This document shows, one piece after another, positions 8,994-19,302 of a DNA stretch of 64,000 nucleotides (the first letter of the stretch is position 1; every line of letters starts with the position of its first letter). Below the pieces are notes generated by a model. The model was not told the DNA's origin, searched no databases, and was given only the letters and a program-made list of their open reading frames with translations. The DNA is from KBS-96 sp049585195 (GTDB taxonomy: Bacteria; Acidobacteriota; Terriglobia; Bryobacterales; Bryobacteraceae). Location of the stretch: NCBI GenBank assembly GCA_049585195.1, contig JBAUZG010000199.1, positions 1 to 64,000 of the forward strand, written 5' to 3'. A program made the translations under genes and the position numbers.

Positions 8994-9701
8994 TCAGACG
9001 ATGTTCGTTCGTTTCGTAAAACTGAAAAGCTTTTCTTCAAAGGCAGCGCCCGGTTGCTGGAGTTGCGTGCGCCGCTTCGAGTGCAACCAAAACTCGACAA
9101 CGATTGCGTTGATGGAGAAGCCGATCCAGAACGCAATGCCGAAGAACTGGCTGGGGCCAAGATGCGTGCGGGAACTCGAGGCGAAGAATACTCCCATAAC
9201 GGGACGAGTGGTTGCGATACCGAGCAGGATACCCACGGCGCGGGTCATCCACTCCCGCTTTCGCGAGGTCTCGTCGCGGAGGCGAAACCAATAGGCACGG
9301 CCCAGCGACAACAGGAACCAAGTGTTGAATGCAAGGACGGCGGAGCGCTCGGCCCAGCCGCCGATGGCGTAGGCGCTCATTGCGTAGGCGGTCGCGCCGG
9401 TAACGGCTCCGAACGGAAAGAAGGCCCGCTCCAGCCATTCACCGCCAGTGCGGCGCAGCAGGATAGCGGCGGAGAGAAGTACGAAGATCGCCGCCGGGAT
9501 GATGTGCATTGCAGTAAGCGCGGCGTGCGCCGAAAAGCTTGCGTCGAGCGACGCCATCTGCGGAGGGCTGCCGTGCGAGGGATGGATCAACTCGACGAGT
9601 CTGCGGAGAGCGACGGCTATGGCGATAACGACGCAGAACCAGAACCCCGCAAGAAGCCATAGAGGATGGCGGGAGGTTTGAGACGACACGTGCTGTTGCA
9701 T
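8994..9701 (-). CDS. DUF2306-like multi-pass membrane protein
   Basis: A 235-residue protein with about seven hydrophobic segments (for example LLAGFWFCVVIAIAVAL near the N-terminus, ALTAMHIIPAAIFVLLSAAI, FGAVTGATAYAMSAYAIGG, FFGIAFWIGFSINAIVVEF). The H-I-I-P-A in helix 2 and the overall layout match predicted membrane proteins of the DUF2306 family, which has no established function. It lies only six bases after the ADOP stop at 9708 on the same strand, so it may be the last gene of that operon. Confidence 0.7.
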   Translation of the reverse strand: MQQHVSSQTSRHPLWLLAGFWFCVVIAIAVALRRLVELIHPSHGSPPQMASLDASFSAHAALTAMHIIPAAIFVLLSAAILLRRTGGEWLERAFFPFGAVTGATAYAMSAYAIGGWAERSAVLAFNTWFLLSLGRAYWFRLRDETSRKREWMTRAVGILLGIATTRPVMGVFFASSSRTHLGPSQFFGIAFWIGFSINAIVVEFWLHSKRRTQLQQPGAAFEEKLFSFTKRTNIV

Positions 9702-9707
9702 GCTGGG

Positions 9708-12461
9708 TCAGCCCTCGCGTAAGGCTACTAATGGATCGACGCGGCTTGCCCAGCGGGCCGGGAGATAACAGGCCAACAGGGCGACTGCCAGCAGCACCAC
9801 TGCCGCTCCCGCTACGCTGATGGGATCGCCTGCACTTACGCCATACAGCATCCGGCTCACTAGACGCCCGACCAGGAGCGCCGCCGCGAATCCAATCAGC
9901 ATGCCTGTCATCACCAGCGACATACCCTGATTCAGAACTAGGCGAAGCACGCTGGCCTGGGTGGCGCCTAATGCCATGCGCAATCCGATCTCTCGTTTGC
10001 GCTGATTGACGGAATACGCCAGGATGCCGTATAAGCCGATATTTGCCAGTCCGAGCGCCAGCAGCCCGAACACGCTCAGCAAAGCAACGCCCATTCTGGG
10101 CCCAAACAAGCCTCCGTCGATGATTTGGCGCCCGGTTCGCGGGCTGGAGATCACAATTTGCGGCGCGACGGCATGTATCTCGCGTTGAACGGGGAGCATG
10201 ATCTGTTGCGGATCTCCCTTGCTACGCACATACAAGGCCATCACTCCACCATAGTTCTGTTCCAGAGGCACATAGACGCAAAGTTGGGGCGGCTCCCCCC
10301 AATTGGTATAACTTGCGTTTCGGGCTACGCCTACAACTTGCCGCATCTGTTTCTCGCCCGGGAGCTGAAGGCGCTTTCCTAATGCGTTTCCGCTGGGCCA
10401 ATAATCGTGTGCCAACTTCTCATTGACAATTGCTACCGGCATCGAGTTCTCCCGGTCCAAGTTCGAGAACTCGCGCCCGCTTTCGAGCGGTACCCCAGCG
10501 GTTTCGAAATAATTCGTATCTACTGTGTCGATAATTGTCGAGATTTTGTCTGCTTGCGATCGTGGTTGATAGCCTTCCACCTGCAATCCACTCACGCTGC
10601 GCGCCCAGAGCGGCATGTTCGACGCCCAGGAAACGGACTCGACGCCGGAAATTCTGGCCACGCGCTCGCGGACATCCTTGCCGAATGCTTTGATCTGCGG
10701 TTTCGCGTACCCGGCCTGCTGCGGATTTGTAAAGAAGATCGCCAGATGCGCGGTCTGGAAGCCGGGATTTATATTGTAGGCCCTCGCGATGCTTCGCAAG
10801 AACAGCGCGGCCGTCACCAGCAGGAGAAATGAAAATGCTACCTGGCCCACCAGCAGAACGTTTGCGAGCGAAACTCTTTTTCGGCTTCTGCCCGTTGTGC
10901 GAGCTTCTTCCTTGAGCGTTTCCGCCACATTGGCACGTGAAGCTTTGAAAGCAGGTATGGTCCCGAACAGGAAGCCAGTGGCGAGCGAGACGACCAGCGC
11001 AAAAGCGAAGACGGTTGAATCGAGCTTGGGCGTCACGAAATTGGCGGATGAGGGCAGAGCCCCGAATAAGAGATGGAGACCCGCATAAGCGATGAGGATC
11101 CCCGCGACGCCGCTGAGGACTCCGAGGAGCACGCTCTCCGTGAGGAGCTGACGCACCAGCCTGTGGCGACTTGCTCCTATCGCGAGGCGGACGGCCATCT
11201 CCTGTTGCCTCGCTGCTGAGCGCGCAAGCAGCAGATTCGCAACGTTCGAGCACGCGATCAACAAAACGATGCCCACCACGATCAACAATCCGATGCCGGC
11301 GACGAGAATTTGCGTGGAGGTGCTCCCGGTATTGGCCAATAAAACATCACGGACGGGCACTACCATGACTGCGTGGCCCTCATCGATGGCCGGATATTCG
11401 CGCGCCAAATTCGCCGCTACGGCCGTCATATTGGCTTGTGCCTGGGGCAGCATGACACCCGGGTTGAGCCGCCCTACGCCTTGAAAAAACGCTTTACCGC
11501 GATCGCTGAACGCGCCCTGCATCTCACTCGGCAATAACTGTTCGGCCATGGCGGCTGGTACCCACAAATCAGGACCGAAAATTCCATTCACTCCAATGAA
11601 ATGGGGCGGAGCGACACCGATGACGGTAAAGTCAACATGATTGAGCCGCAGGGTTTTGCCAACGATGTCGGCCGCACCGCCGAAGCGCGATTGCCAAGTC
11701 CCGTAGTTCATGACCGCAACAGGGTGCGCGCCGGGGGTGGTGTCCTCGTCGGGCAAAAAGAAGCGGCCGGCGGCGGGCTTAAGGGCCAAGGTCGAGAAGT
11801 AGTTGCCTGTTACTAACTCGGTGAACATTCCCTCCGAAGCGCCAGCCGCCTGCCAGGTGACAGGTCGGGAAGAGGTGTAACCGGCCAAGGAACGGAACAC
11901 TCGGTTCCGGGCTTGATAATCCTTCAGATCCGGGTAGGAGAGCGGCAAAGGGGCGCTTGTCTTTGACGTGCTCCGCGCTTTCATCAAGCCAACCGCCGCC
12001 AACCCGGAGGAGTCCGGAACCGGGAGAGGATTCAAAATGAGGGTGTTGATGACGGTGAAGACGGTGGTGTTCGCGCCAATCCCGAGACCCAGCGTCAGAA
12101 CCACAAACAGAACGAACAGCGGGCTTTTCCGCATCATGCGGGCGGAATACCGTAGGTCTCTCCACAGAACTTCCATGAAGTTGGTGAGCGCTAAGCCGCC
12201 TGACCTTGCTTCGCCGACCGGGACCGGGTCGTATTTCGCCATGGGCTGCACCCTTCCGAACCGTGCCCGCAGCGGATAGGTGTTATCCAACTCCGAGATG
12301 GCATTCCGGTATGCTTCTTCGTCGCTGGCTCCGCCGCTTCGTAATTCGCGATAGCGATCTTCGAGATGTTGCGAAAATTCCTCGATGAGATCCGACTCGG
12401 CGGTTGGCTCCAGGCGCAACGGCGCGATCCGACCTTGAACCTCACGTTTCCAATCAGGCAT
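9708..12461 (-). CDS. ADOP-family ABC transporter permease (MacB/FtsX type)
   Basis: A full-length 917-residue orphan permease. The N-terminal helical segment (ESDLIEEFSQHLEDRYREL) is typical of ADOPs. The first membrane helix is at about 115-140 (LTLGLGIGANTTVFTVIN), followed by a MacB periplasmic domain, an FtsX core (GIVLLIACSNVANLLLAR, RQQEMAVRLAIGA), a second periplasmic domain and a second core (LALGLANIGLYGILAYSV, REIGLRMALGA). The start overlaps the padR stop by eight bases, implying translational coupling. No ATPase neighbour is present. The exported substrate is unknown. Confidence 0.93.
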   Translation of the reverse strand: MPDWKREVQGRIAPLRLEPTAESDLIEEFSQHLEDRYRELRSGGASDEEAYRNAISELDNTYPLRARFGRVQPMAKYDPVPVGEARSGGLALTNFMEVLWRDLRYSARMMRKSPLFVLFVVLTLGLGIGANTTVFTVINTLILNPLPVPDSSGLAAVGLMKARSTSKTSAPLPLSYPDLKDYQARNRVFRSLAGYTSSRPVTWQAAGASEGMFTELVTGNYFSTLALKPAAGRFFLPDEDTTPGAHPVAVMNYGTWQSRFGGAADIVGKTLRLNHVDFTVIGVAPPHFIGVNGIFGPDLWVPAAMAEQLLPSEMQGAFSDRGKAFFQGVGRLNPGVMLPQAQANMTAVAANLAREYPAIDEGHAVMVVPVRDVLLANTGSTSTQILVAGIGLLIVVGIVLLIACSNVANLLLARSAARQQEMAVRLAIGASRHRLVRQLLTESVLLGVLSGVAGILIAYAGLHLLFGALPSSANFVTPKLDSTVFAFALVVSLATGFLFGTIPAFKASRANVAETLKEEARTTGRSRKRVSLANVLLVGQVAFSFLLLVTAALFLRSIARAYNINPGFQTAHLAIFFTNPQQAGYAKPQIKAFGKDVRERVARISGVESVSWASNMPLWARSVSGLQVEGYQPRSQADKISTIIDTVDTNYFETAGVPLESGREFSNLDRENSMPVAIVNEKLAHDYWPSGNALGKRLQLPGEKQMRQVVGVARNASYTNWGEPPQLCVYVPLEQNYGGVMALYVRSKGDPQQIMLPVQREIHAVAPQIVISSPRTGRQIIDGGLFGPRMGVALLSVFGLLALGLANIGLYGILAYSVNQRKREIGLRMALGATQASVLRLVLNQGMSLVMTGMLIGFAAALLVGRLVSRMLYGVSAGDPISVAGAAVVLLAVALLACYLPARWASRVDPLVALREG

Positions 12462-12798
12462 GTTCGACTCCTGTAACTAAACTCATCGCAGTGACGAATT
12501 CCTTCCAACTCTTTCGTTGAGATCGAAGCACTTTTCGACCTTCCGCGGTCAGGCTGTAATAACGCCTTCTTCGCTGCTCCGCCTTTTCCACCCAACGGCT
12601 TGCGATCCAGCCCCGATCCTCCAACCGGTACAGCAGCGGATAAAGCGAGGTGACGTGAAATCGCAAAAAGCCGCCCGATCGGATCTGGATCAGCTTTGAA
12701 ATGTCATAGCCGTGGCGCGGCTGATCCTCGAGCAACGACAAGACCAGAAGCTCGGCGCTTCCCTTTTTCCATTCCCGATCCGGTGAAATTGTGGCCAT
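12454..12798 (-). CDS. PadR-family transcriptional regulator
   Basis: A 114-residue PadR protein: ELLVLSLLEDQPRHGYDISKLI, then the recognition-helix/wing region FLRFHVTSLYPLLYRLEDRGWI and RRRRYYSLTAEGRKVL. It is slightly different from the other three PadRs (no IQGTLD signature; HGYDISK instead). The ATG at 12798 is preferred over a TTG at 12813 because a TATATT box at 12818-12813 would otherwise sit within the start. Its last codons overlap the start of the ADOP permease by eight bases. Confidence 0.9.
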   Translation of the reverse strand: MATISPDREWKKGSAELLVLSLLEDQPRHGYDISKLIQIRSGGFLRFHVTSLYPLLYRLEDRGWIASRWVEKAEQRRRRYYSLTAEGRKVLRSQRKSWKEFVTAMSLVTGVEHA

Positions 12799-12812
12799 AC
12801 TTGTCGCTCCCA

Positions 12813-12818
12813 AATATA
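12813..12818 (-). promoter_or_regulatory. Probable -10 box of padR 3
   Basis: TATATT on the minus strand lies about 15 bases before the ATG at 12798, so the transcript would have a very short leader. Two CAAATA direct repeats (plus strand, 12811-12816 and 12826-12831) flank it and are candidate regulator sites. No convincing -35 was seen. Confidence 0.35.
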
Positions 12819-13017
12819 GGACTCACAAATACGACGAGGGCTTCCTGAGATTTGTTCCGTCGAGCTGAAGAAAATCGTCCCGGCTTCGCGTAGCCGATGA
12901 AATGCCGAAGGCTTTGTTGACGTGTCGCTCACTCACTTGAAAAGTGGCGATTACGTCAAAGCGAATTTGAAAACTTCCTTCTGACTCGCCGACTAAATGG
13001 CTTTTGGACGGACAACT

Positions 13018-13066
13018 TGATTCTCAGGATAGATCCCGCTGTTAGTCGCGAAGCATTTACCGATCC
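13018..13066 (+). repeat. Dispersed repeat R1, copy b
   Basis: GATTCTCAGGATAG is followed by the module GTTAGTCGCGAAGCATTTAC at 13041-13060 and CGATCC. A detached CCGGGTT module (GTGAAACCGGGTTCC) lies at 13266-13280. The rest of 12819-13473 shows no gene. Confidence 0.5.
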
Positions 13067-13459
13067 TTATTGCCGTTGCTCAAACCAGCGTTTGGGCAAC
13101 GAAACAGTGCTGATCCTGATTCCTCTATTTCCGCGTTGCAAAACTGTATTGCACAACGGAATCGCTTGGCAACAGGTTTGTGCAACGGCGCGGCAAGGGC
13201 ATTCGCGCATGAATGGGTTTTGCAGAATCCGTGCCGCCGCCCATCCAGAAGTTCACACGGGGCTTGTGAAACCGGGTTCCATCCAAGTTGATCGAAAGCC
13301 ACTTGCCCGCCGCAGCCGACCATCGCGTAATGCTACGAAAGCGCCCGGATCGTGCAAAGAGAGGTTGACCGATGCCGGGATCCTGGGCACGAAAGAGCCC
13401 GGGCCTTTAGATCCCGATTACCAGTACTTGTACGAGATAAATCCACCTGGCGTTAGATG

Positions 13460-13465
13460 TATGAT
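13460..13465 (+). promoter_or_regulatory. Possible -10 box before the chitinase
   Basis: TATGAT lies nine bases before the chitinase ATG at 13474, with TTAG just upstream. If it is used, the transcript would be nearly leaderless; no Shine-Dalgarno sequence is seen. No clear -35 was found. Confidence 0.25.
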
Positions 13466-13473
13466 GCGAGGCC

Positions 13474-14820
13474 ATGAAGCCCAAATCACTGGTTCACATT
13501 ACTGTCGCGCTCGTCTGCTGCCCATTTTTGGTTTGCGGTCAGGATCCGGATGGAGGCGGCTATCAAAAATGGATCAATGGCTATTATCCGCAATGGAAGG
13601 TTTATAGCAATTTCTATCCGAAGCTGCTGGTAGCGAGTGGGACGGCAGCCAGGCTCGATTCCCTTACATACGCCTTCGCGGTCATCCGAGCAGATGCTAA
13701 CGGCAACCCGCGATGCGCCACTGCGGACGAATACGCGGATTTTCAATATCTGTTCACAGTGGATACCAGCGTGGATCACACTAACGACTCCGCTGCGCCG
13801 GCACTGGCGGGCAATTTCCATCAACTGCAGGAATTGAAAGAGCGCTATCCGAATCTGAGAATCGTCCTCTCGATTGGCGGAGGGGCCGCGCCGACTGCTG
13901 CATTCACTGCTGCTGCGGATCCAAAAAATCGCACGGCTTTTGTGCGTTCCTGCATGCAGGGATTTATCGAGGGCAATTTTGGAATGACGACTGGGCTCAA
14001 GCCGGTTTGGGATCCGACCTCCTCCGAGCAGCCGCCAATCACAATCACGCCCGTGCCCGGTATCTTTGATGGAATTGATATCGATTGGGAGTGGCCAACC
14101 GAAGCTCAGAAAGAGGAATACGTCGCCTTTCTTGAAGAGTTTCGGAGGCAGCTCGATGGCGTCCGGCCGGGACTGCTTTTGACAGCCGCATTACCACCAG
14201 GCGAGGAGAACTTCTCAATAATGGATCTGCCCGGTATCGCCCGGCAGGTGAATTACATCAACCTCGAAAACTATGATTACAACGGGCCGTGGGAAAATAC
14301 GACCGGCTTCGTGGCGCCGCTATATCAAACGCAATACGATCCCGATCCGACTCTAAACGTCAACTACACCGTACAGGCGTATCTGGCTGCAGGTGTCCCA
14401 CCGGAAAAGATTCTGCTTGGCATTCCGTTCTATAGCTATGGCTGGAAGGTCATATCAAGTGCACAGGCGCTCGCACAAAATGGGCAATACGTGCCAGCGA
14501 CTCCTTTGCCTTCGCAGCCGAACACTCCTCCGCCAAACCCGCCCTACAATACCGAGGAGTACAACTACGTCGTGACGAATCTGCTTCCGATTTACGAGAT
14601 GTTTCGCGATCCGATAACTAAGACGCCCTGGCTGTTCGACCCGGTGAATACACTGAACTTTTTCACGTATGATGATGCGGAATCGATTCACCAGAAGATG
14701 GAGTATGCCAATGCGAACCAGCTCCGCGGGGCGGCGATTTGGGAATTGACAGGTGATTTGCCGGATGGCGAACTGGTGAAGACCATCTTCTACGGTTTGC
14801 GCGAAGGCGCAGGATACTGA
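13474..14820 (+). CDS. Secreted GH18 chitinase
   Basis: A 448-residue glycoside hydrolase family 18 enzyme, which cleaves beta-1,4 bonds in chitin by substrate-assisted catalysis. The GH18 signature DGIDIDWEW (residues 199-207) contains the DxxDxDxE motif, with E206 the general acid. The SxGG motif of strand 3 is seen in IVLSIGGGAAP, and YINLENYDYNGPW gives the Tyr/Asp positions that hold the substrate acetamido group. The C-terminal strand GAAIWELTGDLPDG supplies the conserved Trp. Residues 1-22 (MKPKSLVHITVALVCCPFLV) form a type I signal peptide, so the enzyme is exported. No chitin-binding module is seen. It stands alone. Confidence 0.92.
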   Translation: MKPKSLVHITVALVCCPFLVCGQDPDGGGYQKWINGYYPQWKVYSNFYPKLLVASGTAARLDSLTYAFAVIRADANGNPRCATADEYADFQYLFTVDTSVDHTNDSAAPALAGNFHQLQELKERYPNLRIVLSIGGGAAPTAAFTAAADPKNRTAFVRSCMQGFIEGNFGMTTGLKPVWDPTSSEQPPITITPVPGIFDGIDIDWEWPTEAQKEEYVAFLEEFRRQLDGVRPGLLLTAALPPGEENFSIMDLPGIARQVNYINLENYDYNGPWENTTGFVAPLYQTQYDPDPTLNVNYTVQAYLAAGVPPEKILLGIPFYSYGWKVISSAQALAQNGQYVPATPLPSQPNTPPPNPPYNTEEYNYVVTNLLPIYEMFRDPITKTPWLFDPVNTLNFFTYDDAESIHQKMEYANANQLRGAAIWELTGDLPDGELVKTIFYGLREGAGY

Positions 14821-14892
14821 TTCCGTCAGGGCGCCATCAACGCGTGGTCGCACTCCGCCGAAAGCGGAAGAAGCAATTCACAGCTGTCCTTT

Positions 14893-14992
14893 GGTCAAAA
14901 ACAGGGCTATCGCCGAATGAGACTGCCTGGCTCTGCCGCTCAGATTCTCAATGTCATTGAACCCCACTTTACGTCCGCAACCTGCCGATTAC
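14893..14992 (+). repeat. Dispersed repeat R1, copy c
   Basis: Carries ACAGGGCTATCGCCGAATGA (14901-14920), ATTCTCAATG (14944-14953) and ACCCCACTTTACGTCCG, which correspond in order to the CCGGGTTATCGCCGA, TCTCAATGGA and ACCCTACTTTTT modules of the longest copy at 44471. The region 14821-15408 otherwise shows no gene. Confidence 0.55.
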
Positions 14993-15408
14993 TTCCGGGC
15001 AGCTGTAATTCGGGCTCAATCGGGGTCCGCTGAAGGAGGGCTCAACTGCTTAGAAGGATAGAATGAATCGAAATGGACAAGGTGGTTGCGAAGGAGCCGT
15101 TCGGTTCTGGTGAGTGGCTAGCACGGCAAACTACAAAATACTCTCGCGCCAGTACCGAACAGTGTACTGATTTTGCTTCTCGAGGCGCGTCGAGCTGCCC
15201 GATTTCTTCGATGCCCAAGACAAAGCTCATTCGCGAAGTTCCCGATTTAGAACCCGATCATCACTGGTTAAACCTCCCGGGAGTTTCTCGATCTGCTTTG
15301 ACGTTTCACACTCAAGCGGCGTTCTGCCGTGCTGCCCCACCTTCCGAGAATAATCCCGCACTATCTGGGCGCACTCACCGAGGCTCACTTTGAAAGGTGA
15401 AATTGAAG

Positions 15409-18400
15409 TCAGAAGAGAAGTTTCAGTGCGAGCTGGATATTCCGACCAAGACCCGCGCTGTTGATCACCCCGAACGTGGAAGAGCCGAAGGATGCGCCCG
15501 GAGCGGAAAACGCCGGGGTGTTGGTGATGTTGAAAGCCTCCGCTCTAAACTGAAGCCGTATTCCCTCCTTCGGTATGAACTCCCTGTGAATTGCTAAGTC
15601 GAGATCTGCTCGACCTGGCCCATGCAGCACATTTCTGCCGAGGTCACCGTACGTATATAGCGGCTGCGCAACGAAACAAGACGTGTTGAACCACTCGTAA
15701 ACGCTCTGCTGGAAACCCGAGTTTGGGTTACAGACCACGTTGGGGCGATCGCTGCCGCCGGTGTTTGAGAGGGACGCCGCGTTCGTAATGTCAAACGGAA
15801 GGCCCGTGGTCAAAACGGTCACCAAATTAATTCCCCAATTTCTTGCGAGCACGGCCGCGGGACCCTTTGCGTCCCTGGCAAACGGAAGTGCATAGTCGGC
15901 CATGAGCGTGAAGCGCTGCCGCAGATCGAGAAACGAATTGCCATACTCACTTTGAGGGTTGTTCACGATCGACGGCTCGTCATCAAGGCCGTGGGCCCAG
16001 GTGTATGTGCCAAGAAGAGTGAGCCCGTTTTGATACCTGTGTTCCAGTGTCGCTTGCAAGGCCTGATAGTTGGTGTTATACCAGGGGGCCGCGATGGCGA
16101 TGGAGGAGACATTAGGGAAAACGGAGTAGTACGGCGTCCGGGGCAGAATGGGCCCGGGCCCCGGAGGAGCCAAGTCCACGTTCACGGCGCCGTTAAAGAT
16201 ATACTGGCGGCGTCCCAACGCTCCGACGTAACTCACTGTCGCGACCATGCCCAGGGGCAGTTCCCGCTGCAACGTAAAGTTGTACTGCTGCACGTACGGA
16301 GTAGCCCCCTCGAACGCAACGCCCGATAAGCTTCCAGTCGGGTTGGCCGGGTTTGTGGCCACCGGCAGCGGCAGACCATCCGAAAGTGAATTCAACGGTG
16401 TCAACGGCGTGGCGTTGACCGTGTACAGGCTGACAAACGGTGGGTTGCGCAAGGCCATTGAACTGGCAATCATATTCGGCACAAAGCTGATCCCGTACCC
16501 ACCGCGCAAAACGGTCCCTTTCGCGATCGTCGCGGCGAACCCGAACCGCGGCGAGAAGTCCAGCCTGTCGGGCAAGACGCCGGCGGAGGACGATACACCA
16601 TTCTGGCCGGCAATAATAATTTTTCCTTGCACAAGGTCGACGTTCGAGATCCGATTGGCGACTTCGGAATTCGGGCCGTAATAGTCGTAGCGCAGTCCCA
16701 GGTTCAGAGTCAGCCAGCGCGTCACGCGCCAATCGTCCTGAACATAGGCACCCACTTCCCAGTTCCTCAATCCGGGCGACACGAGATACTTGCTGCGCGT
16801 CGTGGAAGCCGGATACCCCAGCAGGAACGAGGCAACCGCATTGCCGCTCCCGGCTACCGCTCCGGAAGGGTCGTTGGTGAAATTCGAATTGAATGAGAAT
16901 TGTCCCCTAGCGGTTGGGCTTTGGAAAGGATCCGTCTGCCGACGCCGCAGGTCAACCCCAACTTTGATGCTGTGGGCGCCCCGGATATAGGTGAGATCCG
17001 CGATTTCCTGAAAGACGTTGTCAGTCGTAACAATGGGAATGTAGCTTGCGTCACCGATTGTCGTGAGACCGGGGATGGAGATGATGGAAAGCCCCGAACT
17101 GTCGGCATCGATGTTGACGCCGTTAAGGCCAACTTGCTGAGAAACATTCTTGCCATAGTTAACGGGGAGAGAGTGGACCCAGTATTGGCTGAAGTCGGCC
17201 TTGAGTTCCATGACCAAGCTCGGTCCAAATACGTGGACATCGTTGAGCTGAGCACTTTGAGCCCGCTGGGCAGCCGTCCCCGAACGCCCCTCGTCACAGT
17301 CCGGATTAATGCCGTTTGGGGCGGGCGGGCACCCTGCTGGGATCACGGTATTGGTGTTGTTGAAGGAATAACGCGCAAAGGCCGTATTGGCATCTGAGAA
17401 CCTGTAGTCGACCCGCCCGTCCAGAGTATCGTTGTTCTGCGTTTTCAACGGCTGATACGTGTAGTTGTTTGCAAGTCCACTTGTTTGGGGCAGTGGATAA
17501 AGATTGATGATATTTTGCGCAATCGGATTGATTCGGCTGGCGGGTATCTGGTCGCCAGAGAACTCCGTACGGATGGACCCGCTGGGGTTTGCAGGATTGG
17601 TTGTCGTGGTGAATGGGTCAAAGATCCGGTTCAGGCCCGCGAAGTTCCCCTGCCGCTCCGCAACGGTCGGCACCGAGTCGACGAAAGTCTGCCCTTGATG
17701 CACGCGAAAGCCTTCGTAGTCGGCGAAGTAGAACACGCGATTCTTCTTGATGGGGCCACCGTTGCTGCCGCCGAACTGGTTTTGATGGTAAGGCGGCTTC
17801 GAGCCGGCGAAGAAATTTCTTGCATCCATGTGCTGGTTCCGGAAGAACTCAAACAGCGAGCCATGGAAATCATTTGTGCCCGACTTGGTCACGAAATTAA
17901 TAACACCTCCCGCGGTCCTTCCAAATTCGGCCGAGTAGAGATTGGTTTGCACCTTCATTTCCTGCAAAGCGTCAACCGAGGGTTTGACGATTACGGTGCC
18001 AATGAATCGCTCATTGTCATCCATACCATCGATCGTAAAGTTGTTGAAACTGGTGGGCTGGTCGTTCACCGCAACGGCGGAGGTCAGGCGACGGTCATCC
18101 GGCCGGGTTCCGCTTGGCAATCCGGTAGCCTCACCCTCAGCGGCTCCGGCGGTGAGCTGTGCCAGGACGACGAAGTTCCGCCCGTTGAGCGGAAGGTTCT
18201 CCATGGCGTTTGTACTGATTAGATTGCTCAACGAGGAACTATCCGTCTGCAAAGCCGGAGAGCTTGCCGTGACTTCCACTGATTGCTCCAAAGCACCCAC
18301 CTGCAGGCGGACATCCTGTCTCAATCGATCACCAATTGCGAGAGTGACCTCGGGAACCATCCACGTCTTAAAGCCCGGAGCGACTGCCTTTACGCTGTAA

Positions 18401-18687
18401 CGCCCAACGGGGAGCAACGTAACCAAATATTCTCCAGCGCTATTGGTCGTGGCCGTGTAGTCCGCCGCGGTGTCAAGATTGTGAACAGTGATCCTGACGC
18501 CGGGTAGCACGCCACCTGAGGCGTCGGTAACCGTACCGAGAACATCGGCTGTGGTCTGCTGGGTCCACACTACTGTTCCGAATAGCAACAGCAGGAGACC
18601 TATGAACATCGGGACGAAACCGGCACCTGCCAAACCTGAGCAGTTCGGCGATTCGGAAACCCCACGAGAAGAAGAGGAAAGCGACAT
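15409..18687 (-). CDS. Oar-like TonB-dependent outer-membrane receptor
   Basis: About 1092 residues. After a signal peptide (GLLLLLFGTVVW region) comes a carboxypeptidase-regulatory-like beta domain (TDASGGVLPGVRITVHN to LQVGALEQSVEV), then a plug domain with the lineage-typical NLPLNGRNFVVLAQLTAG, a GGVINFVTKSGTNDFHGSLF segment, and a long beta-barrel ending in a terminal Phe (LALKLLF), the outer-membrane assembly signal. Proteins of this size and layout are abundant in Acidobacteria and are thought to import oligosaccharides or other large ligands; none is proven here. The ATG at 18687 is chosen (AAAGGGCGGGG upstream) over a GTG at 18720. The secreted chitinase is convergent with it, but a functional link is only a guess. 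Confidence 0.92.
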   Translation of the reverse strand: MSLSSSSRGVSESPNCSGLAGAGFVPMFIGLLLLLFGTVVWTQQTTADVLGTVTDASGGVLPGVRITVHNLDTAADYTATTNSAGEYLVTLLPVGRYSVKAVAPGFKTWMVPEVTLAIGDRLRQDVRLQVGALEQSVEVTASSPALQTDSSSLSNLISTNAMENLPLNGRNFVVLAQLTAGAAEGEATGLPSGTRPDDRRLTSAVAVNDQPTSFNNFTIDGMDDNERFIGTVIVKPSVDALQEMKVQTNLYSAEFGRTAGGVINFVTKSGTNDFHGSLFEFFRNQHMDARNFFAGSKPPYHQNQFGGSNGGPIKKNRVFYFADYEGFRVHQGQTFVDSVPTVAERQGNFAGLNRIFDPFTTTTNPANPSGSIRTEFSGDQIPASRINPIAQNIINLYPLPQTSGLANNYTYQPLKTQNNDTLDGRVDYRFSDANTAFARYSFNNTNTVIPAGCPPAPNGINPDCDEGRSGTAAQRAQSAQLNDVHVFGPSLVMELKADFSQYWVHSLPVNYGKNVSQQVGLNGVNIDADSSGLSIISIPGLTTIGDASYIPIVTTDNVFQEIADLTYIRGAHSIKVGVDLRRRQTDPFQSPTARGQFSFNSNFTNDPSGAVAGSGNAVASFLLGYPASTTRSKYLVSPGLRNWEVGAYVQDDWRVTRWLTLNLGLRYDYYGPNSEVANRISNVDLVQGKIIIAGQNGVSSSAGVLPDRLDFSPRFGFAATIAKGTVLRGGYGISFVPNMIASSMALRNPPFVSLYTVNATPLTPLNSLSDGLPLPVATNPANPTGSLSGVAFEGATPYVQQYNFTLQRELPLGMVATVSYVGALGRRQYIFNGAVNVDLAPPGPGPILPRTPYYSVFPNVSSIAIAAPWYNTNYQALQATLEHRYQNGLTLLGTYTWAHGLDDEPSIVNNPQSEYGNSFLDLRQRFTLMADYALPFARDAKGPAAVLARNWGINLVTVLTTGLPFDITNAASLSNTGGSDRPNVVCNPNSGFQQSVYEWFNTSCFVAQPLYTYGDLGRNVLHGPGRADLDLAIHREFIPKEGIRLQFRAEAFNITNTPAFSAPGASFGSSTFGVINSAGLGRNIQLALKLLF

Positions 18688-19143
18688 AGCCCCGCCCTTT
18701 CTTAGGTAGGAACATATCACAATTTCAGTAGTCAGTTACTAGTCACGCAACACTCAATTCCAGGGCTGTAATGATATGAAGTTTGTTTGCATCTCCATTT
18801 TCGTTATTACGTTTCCTCCATTGGATTCGTGATGGGCATCCGCCCAGGTCGGAATTACTCGCGAGCAAATCGAGCACGTAGAAGGGGCCGCCTTCTTGGA
18901 TGAACAACCGCTGGCCCCATCGAGGGCCCAGTTGCTTTGAAGAAGAATTCTGTTGTGCGTACCCGAGATAGCCGTCTGGAAATTGTGTTTGGCCGCTGGT
19001 AACACATTCTTCGTCGGTGAAACAGGTTCGGTGCGCTTCAGCGCTCGTTGGCGACTACGGCTCGCGAAGCTCTGTCTTGTTTCGGGTTGTGCTCGTGACA
19101 CGGGGCGAGTGATCCTTGCGAGCGAGATGGCTCCAGCCTTCGG

Positions 19144-19180
19144 TTCTCAATGGAAGGAAATCCCACTTTTTAGCGAGTGA
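19144..19180 (+). repeat. Dispersed repeat R1, copy d (partial)
   Basis: GTTCTCAATGGAAGGAAATC is followed by CCACTTTTTAGCGAGTGA. This corresponds to the TCTCAATGGA and ACCCTACTTTTTGGCCGGTGA modules of copy h. It lies in the 615-bp region 18688-19302, where no gene was recognised. Confidence 0.5.
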
Positions 19181-19302
19181 AGAAAAGATCGATCTACGCT
19201 GGGCCGTCAGGGCGGATCTATCCAGGGCTAGCTCGTCCAGTGTCCGGATTGCCCGTCATACGACAACATCTGATGTCACCGCAGAGGTGAGGTTCCGTAG
19301 TG

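Noticed and set aside
8658..9019. Overlapping ORFs on both strands between the monooxygenase and DUF2306 genes
   Set aside because: No recognisable motif, start or composition signal; I see no gene in 8543-8993.
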